Shown here piece after piece: positions 1 to 10,606 of a stretch of 64,000 nt of DNA (position 1 is the first letter of the stretch; each line of letters starts with the position of its first letter). Where the stretch lies: assembly GCF_905171765.1 (NCBI RefSeq), contig NC_053392.1:369439442-369503441 (forward strand), given 5' to 3'. Origin of the DNA: Bufo bufo (lineage: Eukaryota; Chordata; Amphibia; Anura; Bufonidae). A model generated the notes under the pieces. That model was not told where the DNA came from. It saw only the letters and a list, made by a program, of their open reading frames with translations, and ran no database searches. A program made the translations under genes and the position numbers.

Positions 1-775
1 CCAAAACTTTTCTCTCCTTGTGACACTAGGCCGCGCATCAGGGTGAGGGGGCTGGCAGGGTGTCATGAAACTGTCCCAGGCCTTGGAGATCGTTGCCTTG
101 GCTTTGCTCTCACAAAGTCAGCCATGTGTGCCAGAGTCTCAACAGACAAGACTTTGCTGTCCTCATCAGGAGGATGACTCTCAATCTTCTCATCCTCTTC
201 CTCCTTTGGCCCATGCAGGCTGAACAGAGGGAATAAACCTGCTATGGTTACTACCCTCTGTAGCGGAGGCAACCGTCTCTTGCTCCTCCTCCTCCTCATC
301 ATCCAATTCATGCTGAGAAGACAAACGGAGGGTGGTCTGGCTATCACCCTGTGTACTGTCTTCCCCTATTTCCACCTCTTTCGCATGCAAAGCGTCCACC
401 TTCATTGTGAGTAGCGAGCGTTTCAGTAGACACAGAAGTTGAATGGTTACATATGTGTTGGTTCCTCAAAGTTGCGTAAAACCTCACAAAGGTCAGACAT
501 CTATGCCCACTCCTCGCTTGTGAAGAACGGAAGCTAAATGGAAATGTGACGACCATATTAAAGCTGGTATTCCACTACTGCACTCTGCTGCTCACAAAGC
601 CTGGTCAGCATGTGTAACGTGGAGTTCCAGCGCATGCTCACGTTGCACAACAGTCGGTGAGCTGGCAATTGCAAGCGCTGCTGCAGCGCTGCCAGACCAG
701 TGGCAGCTGTAGATGACTTTCGGAAATGGGCACACACGGTAGCTCAGGAAAATTGGGTTATTTTTTCAGAGATCG
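1..775 (-). pseudogene. hAT transposase C-terminal part, frame-shifted and truncated by the window edge
   Basis: Translation of the - strand in changing frames continues the transposase. Around 540-690 one frame reads RLLCNVSMRWNSTLHML, the conserved hAT stretch after CLAHVLNLV, and ends soon after at VVEYQL. The 63-405 part encodes an acidic linker (DDEEEEEQE) and a segment resembling the region before the hAT dimerisation domain. At least two frame changes and several stops are needed to follow it, so it is a pseudogene. The third catalytic acidic residue and the dimerisation domain would lie beyond the left edge. Confidence 0.6.
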
Positions 776-2161
776 CTAAACCACTAAGTTTAACACGTGG
801 GCTAGGCATGGTATGTGTGTGAGCCCGCCAAGCTTCAAAGCCGCGACCAAGTTACGGCCATTATCAGACACAACCATGCCTAATTGTAGGTTGACTGGTG
901 AGAGCCACAGCTCAGTCTGGTCTCTTATACACTGCCACAGCTCTGCGGCGGTGTGCTGTTTGTCACCTAAGCAAATAAGTTTCAGCACGGCCTGTTGCCG
1001 CTTCCCCACTGCAGTGCTACACTCCTTCCAGCTACTGACTGATGGGTGACTGGTGCTGCAAGATGATAATTCAAAGGTGGAAGTGGAGGAGGAGGTGGAG
1101 GAGGTGGAGGAGAAGGGGAGGGGGGGGGGGTTGTAGCCACTAATGTAGATGGTGGTGGAAATCCTGATGCAAGTAGGGCCCGAAATCTTTGGCGTCGGTA
1201 GTACCTGTGCCATTCCAGGGTACGACTCGCCCGCAGCCTCCACAATGTTCACCCAGTGTGCCATCAGGGAAATGTAGCATCCCTGTCCACAAGCACTTGT
1301 CCATGTGTCTGTCGTTAAGTGGACCTTCCGAATAACTGCGCTGGTCAGTGCATGGGTGATGTTACAGGACACATGCTGGTGTAAGGCGGGGATGGCACAC
1401 CGGGAAAAATAGTGGTGGCTGGGGACTGAGTAACAAGGGATGGCTACTTCCATCAGGCTGTGGAAAGCCTTGGTGTCCACAAGCCTAAATGGCAACATTT
1501 CCAGGGCCAGCAATATGGAAAGATACGCATTTGGTGCTATGGATTGTGGGTGGGTGGCTGGGTATTTGCGCTTTTGTTCAAAGGCCTGGGGTATGGACAT
1601 ATGTACGCTGCGCTGGGACACATAAGTGGATGTGGTAGATGATGATGCTTGTGAGGGTCCAGGTGCAGGGCGTCCGGCGTCCGGGCCTGCGTCTTTGACA
1701 GGGGATTGGTCAGCACGTAACACAGGGGAAGAGGAGGCAGTGGTGTGACCCGCAGACACTGATTGTGGAGCCAGGCGTTCGGCCCACCTATTAGGGTGCA
1801 TTGATGCCATGTGGCGGATCATGCTGGTGGTGATAAGGTTGCTAGTGTTCAAGCCCCTGCTCATTTTGGTATGGCACAGGTTGCAAATGACAATTCTTTT
1901 ATCATCCGCTCTTTCCTCAAAAAAGCGCCAGACTGCGGAACACCTACCCCTTGGCAAGGGAGATTGCCGCAAGGGGGTGCTTTGGGGAACAGTTGCAGGC
2001 CTGTTTGGTGTGGCCCACCTTCTCCCTTTTGCCACCCCACTACCTCTCCCAGCCTGTTGCGGTGCTGCGGATCCCTCCCCCTCTGTACTGCTGTCCTCGC
2101 TCGGCTTGCCACCTTCCCAGGTTGGGTCAGTGATTTCATCGTCCACCACCTCCTCTTCCAC
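776..2161 (-). pseudogene. hAT transposase, BED finger plus N-terminal half of catalytic domain
   Basis: This is a 461-codon open segment. An acidic, low-complexity leader is followed by a BED-type zinc finger at residues about 77-123, with ligands C93, C96, H117 and H122 (VWRFFEE, ICNLC, then RHMASMH). The hAT core follows: LTTDTWTS with a candidate catalytic D285, and VVSDNGRNL with D433. The segment ends at CLAHVLNLVV, a hAT motif normally followed by the insertion and dimerisation domains. In this copy the frame is lost there. A Ser/Thr-rich run at residues 351-375 corresponds to the GGA/GGT-rich DNA at 1077-1135 and looks like local expansion. Function in the family is DNA cut-and-paste transposition. 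Host ZBED genes are an alternative, but the frameshifts, terminal repeat and subterminal repeats favour a transposon. Confidence 0.85.
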
Positions 2162-2227
2162 TTCCTTACTATGGTCATCCTCCTAACAAGAACCTCACTT
2201 ATTGAAAACTGTGTCTCATCCTCATCA

Positions 2228-2788
2228 TCAACCTTGTGAAACACTAATTGCCATTCCCTCCGTCATCTTCTGACTGTGGATGCTCAAGAGTTTGGGAATC
2301 AGTACACAAGATCTCCTCATGTCCCTCTTCAAGTGGGCTTGGCAAGAGGCCCAAATCAAGGAATGGCTCTGAATAGAGCTCCTCTGAATATCCAAGTGTG
2401 GGATCACTTGTTTGCCAAGACTCTCCATGGTGGAAGGGAGGAGGATCAGGGTGAGGATTCTGTTGATCAGACTCTTGGCTACTGAGACTGGACTTTGTGA
2501 AAGACAGGGTGGTGCTAACCGACTGGATGCATTATCTTCTGCAATCCAACCAACCACCTGGTCGTACTGGTGTGACTTCGAGAGTGGTGTCCTACACCGC
2601 CCTGCAAACTGGGACATGAAGCTAGGTATAGTGAATGAGTGTGTTTCTTGTGCTCTGGCAGTAGGCACAGTTTCACCGCGCCCAGGGCCACGGCCTCTGC
2701 ATGCACCATCAGCAGCATGGCCACTTCCCTTTCCCATACTGTTCGCCTTGAGCATATTAAATGGCGCATATGCTTGCAAGTATGTCAC
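2228..2788 (-). pseudogene. N-terminal coding remnant of the hAT transposase
   Basis: This 186-codon open segment lies in the same frame as the BED-finger segment and is separated from it by a cluster of TGA codons around 2217-2230. Another frame (1861-2244) bridges the gap with an acidic stretch (VDDEDETQFS), so small indels have split one original reading frame. The sequence includes YDQVVGWIAEDNASSRL. No domain is recognised. It could instead be a separate accessory ORF of the element. Confidence 0.4.
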
Positions 2789-2829
2789 ACGTACAGTAGC
2801 GCAGGTTTTGTAAGTGTATGCGCAAATAA

Positions 2830-3190
2830 ATTAAACTGAATGTCACAGATATTTAGGATGTGCAAACGTTATACAGGAGATGTAGCACAGGTAATGTCGC
2901 TGCCACCAGCAGCGAAAAAATTAGACTGAATGTCACTGATATTTAGGATGGGTAAACGTTATACAGGAGATGTAGCACAGGTAATGTCTCTGCCATCAGC
3001 AGCGAAAAAAATTGATTGAATGTCACTGATATTTAGGATGCGCTAACGTTATACTGGAGATGTAGCGCAGGTAATGTTGCTGTCACCAGCGGCCAAACAA
3101 TCGCACTGAATTTCACAGCGCAAATGTAACACAATAGATGTAGCAGAGGTTGTGTCACTGTCAGCAGCAGCCAAACAATTACACGCATTT
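2830..3190. repeat. Tandem 90-bp repeats, about four copies, near the hAT 5' end
   Basis: The motif ATTTAGGATG recurs at 2851, 2941 and 3031, an exact 90-bp period. A diverged fourth copy runs to about 3190. Each unit contains AACGTTATAC and GATGTAGC(A/G)CAGGTAATGT. Arrays near the ends of hAT elements often bind the transposase, so a subterminal binding array is a reasonable inference. Confidence 0.8.
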
Positions 3191-3645
3191 TAGCGCAGGT
3201 TGCGCTAATAATATATATGGCAGCCAGATAAAACAATAGTCCTTAAAAGGACTTTTGGGTCTCTAACACCTTTCACCAGTAAAACCTGCCTAACAAACAA
3301 ACCAATTCCTGTCCCTACACTATCTTTCCCTTCTGCTGCAGCTCTCTCTGACTAAGACTGAGCCGAACCACGTGTCATCGGGTGCTATATAGCACCCGAT
3401 GACGTGTTCCGGCCAGCCTATCACTGTAATGCTAGTAGCCAACATGGCTATGGCATTACAGTAAGTGCCAGTACCTCCGCGCATGTTTATTGGCTGTGTA
3501 GCAGCCAACAAACGTGCGGGGAGGACACTCGAGCATCGCGCTCGAGCACACGTGGTGTTCGGCCAAACACCGCAATGTGCCGAGTATCGGGATGCTCGGG
3601 TAAAAAAGTGTTTGGCTAAAAAAAGTGCTCGCCCAACACTACCAA

Positions 3646-4172
3646 ATACCTTTCATATGTTAAAATAGCTCGTTTTTTCTAGGGAGCAATCATTAGGAGA
3701 AATAAAATGGCCACCATCCTATTAGTGCACACAAAACCTGTCCTTATCACACAGCAGGACAAGTTACTTCAGGACACTGACCTAAAGGGCTGCCTCATCC
3801 TCCTCTCTGCTCTACTTGTCAGGGATTATGATCCTGAATACAGGTGAATCTCTGTGGGAATGGAGATGATGAAGAGACATGGGAAGATAATGAGCAACAG
3901 CACTTGTATGCAGTCTCCATTACCATCCTCTCTGTACTTCATTTCTCCTCATGAACCAAATTCCCCAGAGATTCAGCTGAATATCTTATCATCTGTATTC
4001 AGGATCATAATCCCTGACAAGCAGAGCAGAGAGGAGGATGAGACAGCTCTTTACTTCAGTGTTCTGAAGTAACTTGTCCTGCAGTGTGATTAGGACAGGT
4101 TTTGTATGTACCATTTTGTTTCCTCTGATAACTGCTCCCCAGAAAAAATGAGCGATTATTAATAATGAAAGG
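3646..4172. mobile_element. Palindromic MITE with roughly 200-bp inverted arms
   Basis: The left end AAATACCTTTCAT is repeated in inverse orientation at the right end. The arms match inward over long stretches, for example CAGGATCATAATCC against GGATTATGATCCTG and CTGTCCT(T/A)ATCACAC on both sides. No transposase is encoded. The superfamily is not identified and the target duplication is not clear. It abuts the hAT element, which makes the exact left limit uncertain by a few bases. Confidence 0.7.
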
Positions 4173-5196
4173 TATTTCGGAATATATTTATTATAAAGTA
4201 ATATTTAATTATTTTCATTTTCTTAATTCCTGGAGAACCCCTTTAAGCCAGGAACTGGTGGCCATCTTCCTTTGCGACAGATCTTATCAACACCAGTGAA
4301 GTGTGTCACAAGACCCATCTAAACTCATTTTCAGCACACTGACACCACTCAAAGCTATTGGTTTCAAAATTTCACCCTTTAGTTCAGTACATAGGGGTGC
4401 ATGACAAAATTTTTGGACATGACCCAAGCTTCCATTTAAGTGCACCTGTAGCACAATCTTTATCTTGATTATTGCACCATGACATTGCATGACTTATTGT
4501 GGCGACTGTCATGCTATGAAAAGCTTACAGCTGTGGGTTATTGTAATGCAGATAGAAGTTCCTCTATTCATATGATCCTTTGGTTTCTCAGTAGATAAGC
4601 AGCTTCAGAGGTGTAGAGCTGCCTCTTATCTTACCCCTCCTATGAAAATAACATATCTGTTTTGGTCAACCACATGGAGTATGGGGAAGTCAAGGAACAC
4701 AGCTGTGACAGAGAAGACCTGTAACCTCTTCTCCTTACATCTTCTCTTTCCCATGACTATTCTGGAACATCTTTTGACTCTGCACTGTGGTGTTCCTCTG
4801 TTATTCCTTCTTAATATTCATGAATAAATTGACAACTAGGTGTTATCATTCCCCTAAAGGAGTCAAGCAATCATTCCAATCAGTGTAATACTGTCCGCAC
4901 TGATTGGAATGTCTCCGTGTGTGTAGGAACATCCCCCCAACTGGTAAAACCTTTTTTCATGAATTTCTATGAGGAATAAAATAGAAACTACACAATGCAA
5001 ATGATTCTCCAGAATTGTTATTTTATCGGAAATAAATTATTTACTAAAATGTACACGGGCAATGACACCCGCCGCATGTAAGCCTTGACAGGGGGAGCAG
5101 ACTCCCTCTGTCTCCCATCGACACCCCACAAATGTGATCACGGGGTGCCAATATGTGTATAGGCAGGCTGGGACCTGGTGTAGGCCCAAGCCTATC
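4173..5196. other. Non-coding mecr intron sequence
   Basis: No gene or conserved exon was recognised. The segment is AT-rich, with a possible old repeat around 5060-5190 (TGACACCCGCCGCATG onward) of a type also recognisable near 30960 in diverged form. Confidence 0.4.
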
Positions 5197-5524
5197 TTAA
5201 AGAAGAACTCCCACCAAAAATGTTATTCTATGACCTGGTACATGAAGTAATCTGTAGTGAATGTAATCTTCTCGTCAGTGGCTGTATTTGTGAGTTATAA
5301 CCTCCCTTCTGCTTCTGTGTCATGTGACCAGCAATCAGACTTTTAGACACAGTGTCTTATGTGCGGACAGGAAGTCAGTTTCTCTATAAATTCCTATGGG
5401 AGCCTCAGTCTCATAGGAATGAATAGAGAAGTAACTGACTTCCTGTCCTGTGTTAGTTGTAGATCACATGACATCACTTTCTAGCAGGTCAGAGAATAAA
5501 CATTTTGCCGGGGTTCTACTTTAA
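5197..5524. mobile_element. T2/Kolobok-like palindromic MITE with TTAA ends
   Basis: The left end is TTAAAGAAGAACTCCCACC and the complement of the right end is TTAAAGTAGAACCCCGGC. The arms continue inverted (GACCTG, CATGTGACC/ATCACATG, GGACAGGAAGTCAGTT/AACTGACTTCCTGTCC). TTAA at both borders (5197-5200 and 5521-5524) fits the T2 MITE family described from Xenopus, mobilised by Kolobok transposases. Confidence 0.75.
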
Positions 5525-5843
5525 GTGTTCTCTAGCAAGCTGCGCACTGACATTAACATGCAATAGCCTATTGAATTTTATGAGCAATCAAAAGATTGCC
5601 TGTTATAGTCTCCTTGTGGGACTATTAAGTGGTTAGAAAAAGTAAAAAAAAAAAATTATTAAAAAATATTCCAATAAAAAAATCCATTGCAAAAATAAAA
5701 ATCTACCCCACATGTTTAGTATCAAAGCGTCCATAACTACCTGCACTACACAAATATCATGTAAATTATTCCCTACAGTGAATGTTGTTAAAAAAAAACC
5801 ACAAAAAAACTTCCAGAATTGCTAATTTATTCTTATTCACCAC

Positions 5844-7611
5844 CAGGGCCGTCTTTAATATTGATTGGACCCTGGGCAAAAATTTACTTGGGCCCCCTGG
5901 ATCTCGCCTTCCCACACCTTAGTAGGCAATCACGCCCTCCACCACAACACACACACAAAAAATCCACACATCTGGTAGAGTACAGTGAATGACTGTAAAT
6001 ACTTCCAGTTCTGAAGACTCCAGCGGCTCAGGATCAGTGCTCTGGGCAGCTGGGCTCAGGATGGAAGTGGGCACCGCTCGGCAGGAAGGAGACCAGGGCT
6101 CGGCTCATCCTAGTGTTACAGTGAACCCCAGCACCCCACAGTATGCAGTATAGCACCCTATAGTATACAGCACCACACAGTATGCAGTATAGCACCCCAC
6201 ACTATACAGTACCCCACAGTATATAGTAGAGCAGTATAGCAGCCCACAGTATACAGCCCCACACAGTATGCAGTATAGCACCCCACACTATACAGTACCT
6301 CACAGTATATAGTAGAGCAGTATAGCAGCCCACAGTATACAACACCTCACAGTATACAGTGGAGCAGTGGAGCACCTCACCGTATACAGCACCCCAAACT
6401 ATACACGATACAGCACCCCACACTATACAGCCCCCACACTATACAGTACAGCAGTATAGCACTCCACAATATACAGCACCCACAGTATACAGTATACAGC
6501 CCCCCACAGTATACAGCCTCCCACAGTATACAGTACAGCAGTATAGCACTCCACAATATACATCACCCACAGTATACAGTATACAGCCCCCCACACTATA
6601 CAATATAGCACTCAATATACAGCACCCACAGTATACAGCCCCCCACAGTATACAGTACAGCAGTATAGCACTCCACAATATATAGCACCCACAGTATACA
6701 GTATACAGCCCCCCACAGTATACAGCCCCCCCCCCCCACAGTATACAGCCCCCCCCCCACAGTATACAGCCCCCCACAGTATACAGCCCCCCACACTATA
6801 CAGCCCCCCACACTATATAGGCCCCCACACTATACAGGCCCCCACACTATACAGCACCCCATACTATACAGCCCCCCACAGTATACAGGCCCCCACACTA
6901 TACAGGCCCCCACAGTATACAGGCCCCCACACTATAAAGCCCCCCACACTATACAGGCCCCCACACTATACAGGCCCCCACACTATACAGGCCCCCACTA
7001 TACATCCCCCCACAGTATACAGGCCCCCACACTATACAGCACCCCACAGTATACAGGCCCCCACAGTATACAGGCTCCCACACTATACAGCCCCCCACAC
7101 TATACAGCCCCCCCACAGTATACAGCACCCCACACTATACAGCCCCCCACACTATACAGCCCCCCACAGTATAAAGGCCCCCACAGTATACAGGCCCCCA
7201 CACTATACAGCACCCCACTATACAGTAGTTTACAGTATATTAGCATAACAGCCCCTGTCACCTTTTTCTGATGTAATCTTCACAAAAAAAGCTCCACAGT
7301 TAAGGGAAACTTCTACAGCAACACTCCTGGTAGGACCTTGATGACCTCATAGCCATGTGACCAGTAATATTGCTAGGTTACTGGTCACATGGTGATGATG
7401 TCATCTAAGGTCCTAGAGAATCACCGCTCTAACAGTACGCTGCCTGGAGTGCCGGCCGGCAGGAATAGCATGGCAGCACCCCCTGTGTAGCTGACAGCCT
7501 GACACCCGGGGAAGTGGCTAGCAGGGCTCAAGAGGCAGCTGCCTTGTGCCCCCCAGGAGCAACTGGGCCCGGGGCAGCTGCCCCTTTTGCCCCTTGTTAA
7601 AGACGGCCCTG
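5844..7611. mobile_element. Non-autonomous hAT element with an internal minisatellite
   Basis: The terminal inverted repeat is CAGGGCCGTCTTTAA at 5844 and its complement ending at 7611. The element is flanked by the perfect 8-bp duplication TTCACCAC (5836-5843 and 7612-7619), diagnostic of hAT transposition. The outer 200-300 bp look like ordinary hAT sequence. The middle (about 6110-7240) is a C-rich tandem array. No transposase is encoded. Open frames over the array are a by-product of the repeat. Confidence 0.93.
6110..7240. repeat. Minisatellite, 16-17 bp units of the type CCCCCACACTATACAG
   Basis: More than 50 degenerate copies occur head to tail. Variants alternate CACAGTATACAG and CACACTATACAG, and the leading C run varies from 3 to 9. 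The left third has a higher-order pattern of longer units (for example GTACAGCAGTATAGCACTCC recurring near 6445, 6533 and 6653). It lies wholly inside the hAT element. Confidence 0.95.
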
Positions 7612-7624
7612 TTCACCACTGACA

Positions 7625-8048
7625 AAACAAGCGATAAAAAAATGTTATTTACCCCAATGATATCAATGAAAACTATAAGTCGCCACGCAAAAATCTAGCC
7701 CTGCTCTGCTATATTTAATTCAGGCAGCTCAGAGGGCATATCCTTTTTTAGAGGGCATATCCTTTCTGATGCAGCTCTCTCTACCATAGCTCAGGGGTAA
7801 CTGTAACTGGCACAGCTTCTAACAGTAAATACCATTGGTGACAGTTGAACGATAGAACTGAGCATGTGTGACCACCTCAGAGATGTTACTGAGGTGGACA
7901 GAGGAATAAGGAATACAGCAAACAGCAGGTGGAGCTATAGCAATAGATTTCATTGAATAATTAGTGCCTATACAAAAAAATTTTTATTAGATGCAATTAC
8001 AAAGTATTCAGACCCTGGCATGAAAAATGCAGGACAACCCCATTTAAA
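7625..8048. mobile_element. T2-like MITE fragment
   Basis: The right side ends GGACAACCCCATTTAAAG, the complement of the TTAAA(G/T)GGGTTGTCC end seen in better copies at 36356 and 60910. The interior shares CAGCTCTCTCTACCATAGCTCAG and a TATTCAGACC segment with the 21332 and 36356 copies. The left end is not recognised. Confidence 0.5.
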
Positions 8049-8069
8049 GAGTGTTTCCTTAAACAACAG

Positions 8070-8213
8070 GTACATGGAGAACGGAAGCAGTTTGCAAGTT
8101 AAATCAAGTCATTCCTGTAAGTAAAGACATCTCTCGTCTCAGCGCTGCAACACTCGGTGTTAACCCTTGCACTGCCTATCGCATGCTCAACGATTTTGAG
8201 ACTCTGACTGCTG
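8070..8213 (+). CDS. mecr: mecr coding exon (catalytic-domain to cofactor-domain boundary), trans-2-enoyl-CoA reductase
   Basis: MECR reduces trans-2-enoyl thioesters with NADPH in mitochondrial type II fatty-acid synthesis, the pathway that supplies octanoate for lipoate. This exon reads GTWRTEAV..., then [16 protein letters not shown] and DFETLTAG, matching the medium-chain reductase fold of vertebrate MECR closely. The acceptor AG is at 8068-8069 and the donor GT at 8214-8215 (GTAAGT). It begins and ends in phase 1. It is the first mecr exon seen in the window; the exons for the mitochondrial targeting peptide and N-terminal catalytic part must lie further left. A T2 MITE remnant ends just 21 bp before the exon. 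Confidence 0.95.
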
Positions 8214-9005
8214 GTAAGTTACTTTTATCATTGACATCATACTGATAAACAGTTTCTGAAGTGTACGGAACTACTAAACTGCATTCCACATACTCCTGAG
8301 AACACGCGTGTACACAGGTTATAAATATGCATGTATACACAGCTGTTGTTGTCGAACACATCTGACAGGCACTCACACTTACAGCTGTCACGCTCATATT
8401 CACCTGTCTATAGCACAGGGACAACTTGCACAGCACATATGGTGGAGTCACAAACCTCCCTCTCCGGAACAGATGACTCCATTCATTTCATTGTCTAACC
8501 CTTATTTAATGAGCTTTTACAGAAAAACACTATACACCAAATGGGTTGTAAATGTTACACATATGACACTCGCGCTAGAAGGATTTGGTTTGTATCTCTG
8601 ATACATATAGAAACAAATGCCAGCATAAAGATCCAAATCTGTAGATATTAGGGCATAACTAGCATTTTTTTAGTACAGTTAAATTCCTTTAATCCAGCAC
8701 CAATGGGACCTGAGGCATGGGTTATCAAATATTCTGGATTCTGGAAACTCACTTGTAATGAAGGAGAAGCTCCAAGAATGATGTGAACAGCAAATATCCC
8801 GACTGTCTCCACCCAGTGTTCTGCTTCTAGCCTTGTGAAATGGTGCATTATACCGTTCAATCCTGGAATTGTCTGGATTATTAGAATAACACAATATGTT
8901 TTGGCCTAAATCTGCATGAAAACCGTACTCCATGCATGTACAGAGGCAGACTGGTCATAAAACCTGCAGGGAAACTTCCCATTTGGCCGCCTGAGCCATC
9001 CTCAT

Positions 9006-9442
9006 TAGTGATGAGCGAATTATTAGAAAATTCAATTTGGCTGCTACGCTGAATTTTACCAAAAAATTTGCTTTGTGACGAATTACTTAGTCACGAAGTG
9101 CGTTTCTTTTAAAGTAGTGAGTGCAATGACAGAGAGCAGTGATTGTGCCACTTCCCGTCATTTTACCCCTCAGATGCCACGTTCATAGCGGATTGCAGCA
9201 TCTGACAATATCATACTTACCCTCGTCCATTATATCGCGAAGAGTTGGCCGCCTCCATATTGATTGAAGATCCAGAGTGAAATCTCGCATGGCCCGTGAT
9301 GATGTCACAGCTAACAGGATTTTGCGCTGGATCTTTAATCAACATGGCAGCAAATGGATGAGGCAAGTATGATTTTTTTCATTTTTTACTGCCATTCAGG
9401 GAAAATCGATTCGTTAACACGAACCATGCTGAAATTCACCTG
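9006..9442. mobile_element. hAT-type MITE, right end lost
   Basis: It begins TAGTGATGAGCGAATTA at 9006, the same terminus type as the elements at 58898, 60346 and 62681. The interior (CCCTCAGATGCCACGTTC, GATGATGTCACAGC, ATCGATTCGTTAAC) is homologous to the 60346 element in opposite orientation. The expected right terminus is missing. A GC-rich palindrome begins where it should be, suggesting a later insertion or deletion. Confidence 0.6.
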
Positions 9443-9604
9443 CGCCGATCACTTCTGTATTCGGCGCAGGCGCAGTGAGTGAAGGCCGCTCTCCTGATGC
9501 CGGCTTCCTCACTGTGATGTAGTCGGCGCAGGCGCAGTGAGGAATCCGGCACCAGGAGCGCATCATTCACTCACTGCGCCTGCGCCGAATACAGAAGTGA
9601 ACGG
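9443..9604. repeat. GC-rich palindromic repeat
   Basis: The left arm CACTTCTGTATTCGGCGCAG...GCAGTGAGTGAA is repeated as the inverted complement TTCACTCACTGCGCCTGC...ATACAGAAGTGA about 90 bp later. CGGCGCAGGCGCAGTGAG also recurs directly in the middle. It is CpG-rich and non-coding and lies in the mecr intron. Confidence 0.8.
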
Positions 9605-10386
9605 CGCAGGCGCGGGATTTCGTCTGCGATGCGGTGGAACAGTGACATCAATCAAGAGGAGCTGGGCGGGCAGAACAGAGGACCTGGGCGGGATAATGGG
9701 TGAGTGGACGGAGCCTGTAGGTGCTGATTTTACGCCCACATAGCACCTAGAGGCTCATTAGCATATAACAAAAGTGCTTTTTTTTACAAAAACGGCTGCA
9801 GGGACTAATGTTAGAAACATACTGTTATGTAGTGCTGACATTAGCGCATCGCTATATCAGTCAGCTACATAACAATATTTCTGGTGGTAGAAACCCTTTC
9901 AACTGTTTTGCCATCCTAGGACTTAGGCTAAGAGGACAGAACGCGGTAGCTGGCACTGGGCACCACAGAGGGGCGGTTTTTGGGGAGGTATTTTGTGATG
10001 CACTGTAGTATTTGGTTCTGCTGGGATGGTATAATGTGCCGCGCTATGGTATTGCTGGCCTCACCTACTTGTGTTGACCCTGCCTCCTGTCAGTTTGGGC
10101 CCCACTACAAAATAGGGCCACTTTATGTTCCCAGTCTGCTCCTGTGCATGTAAATGGGATTCCCAACCCTGTTCACATGCATCAGCAAATTTCTATGTGA
10201 ATGTCTTGCTGCAGGGCTGAAAAAATCATGGAAATAAAGGGACATTCCTTACTTTCAAAGCAAACGGCGAGGATTAGCCCCATTAAATGACCCATGGATG
10301 AAGGATTAAACAATTTCACTGCATTATGACCTTTTGTATGATACAGTATCTTCCAATAGTAACCTGTAGGCATTTAACCCCGCTAG

Positions 10387-10489
10387 GTGAAACTGTAATT
10401 CAAAATGGTGCCAACAGCGCTGTCGGACAAGCTGTTATTCAGATCTGTGCATCAATGGGGGTGAATACCATTAATGTAATCAGAGACAG
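10387..10489 (+). CDS. mecr: mecr coding exon (NADPH-binding region)
   Basis: The exon begins with acceptor CTAG (10383-10386) and ends at donor GTAAGT (10490). Joined in phase 1 to the previous exon it encodes [18 protein letters not shown], the nucleotide-binding turn of the Rossmann domain (N-x-S-x-V-G variant typical of MECR), and then [10 protein letters not shown], whose Arg-Asp-Arg end is the segment that contacts the NADPH phosphate in the family. It ends in phase 2. The intron that follows is about 18.2 kb and full of transposons. Confidence 0.95.
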
Positions 10490-10606
10490 GTAAGTGATTA
10501 TGGCTCATACATAAATAACGCCATATATTGTTGGCCATGAAAGGCTTCCTTACAGAAAATATCAGTAGTTCAAATCCAAGATAATGGCAAGATAATACTG
10601 TATATA

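Larger units (their letters stand above)
1..3641 (-). mobile_element. hAT transposon with BED-finger transposase, decayed, left end outside the window
   Basis: The element reads on the - strand. Its 5' terminus appears to be at 3641, where the complement begins TAGTGTTGGGCGAGC. This resembles the ends of four shorter elements in the window (starts 9006, 58898, 60346, 62681), three of which have clear 8-bp target duplications. Inside lie a 90-bp tandem array (about 2830-3190), an N-terminal coding remnant (2228-2788), the BED/hAT core (776-2161) and a frame-shifted downstream part (1-775). The base pairs at 3642-3649 (CCAAATAC) would be the right target-site duplication; its partner is beyond position 1. 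The transposase is broken by frameshifts and stops, so this copy is unlikely to be autonomous now. Confidence 0.75.

Noticed and set aside
776..2161. A host ZBED gene
   Set aside because: Frameshifts before and after, terminal-repeat sequence at 3641 and a 90-bp subterminal array fit a hAT transposon better.
2830..3190. CRISPR-like array because of the regular 90-bp spacing
   Set aside because: Units are contiguous tandem copies without unique spacers, in a vertebrate genome and inside a transposon.
6200..6811. Open frames rich in Tyr, Cys, Gly and Trp
   Set aside because: They are translations of the CACAGTATACAG minisatellite inside a hAT element.
1..8069. Further upstream mecr exons
   Set aside because: I looked for the conserved segment that should precede GTWRTEAV (a GDWVI-type motif) and did not find it; these exons are presumably outside the window.
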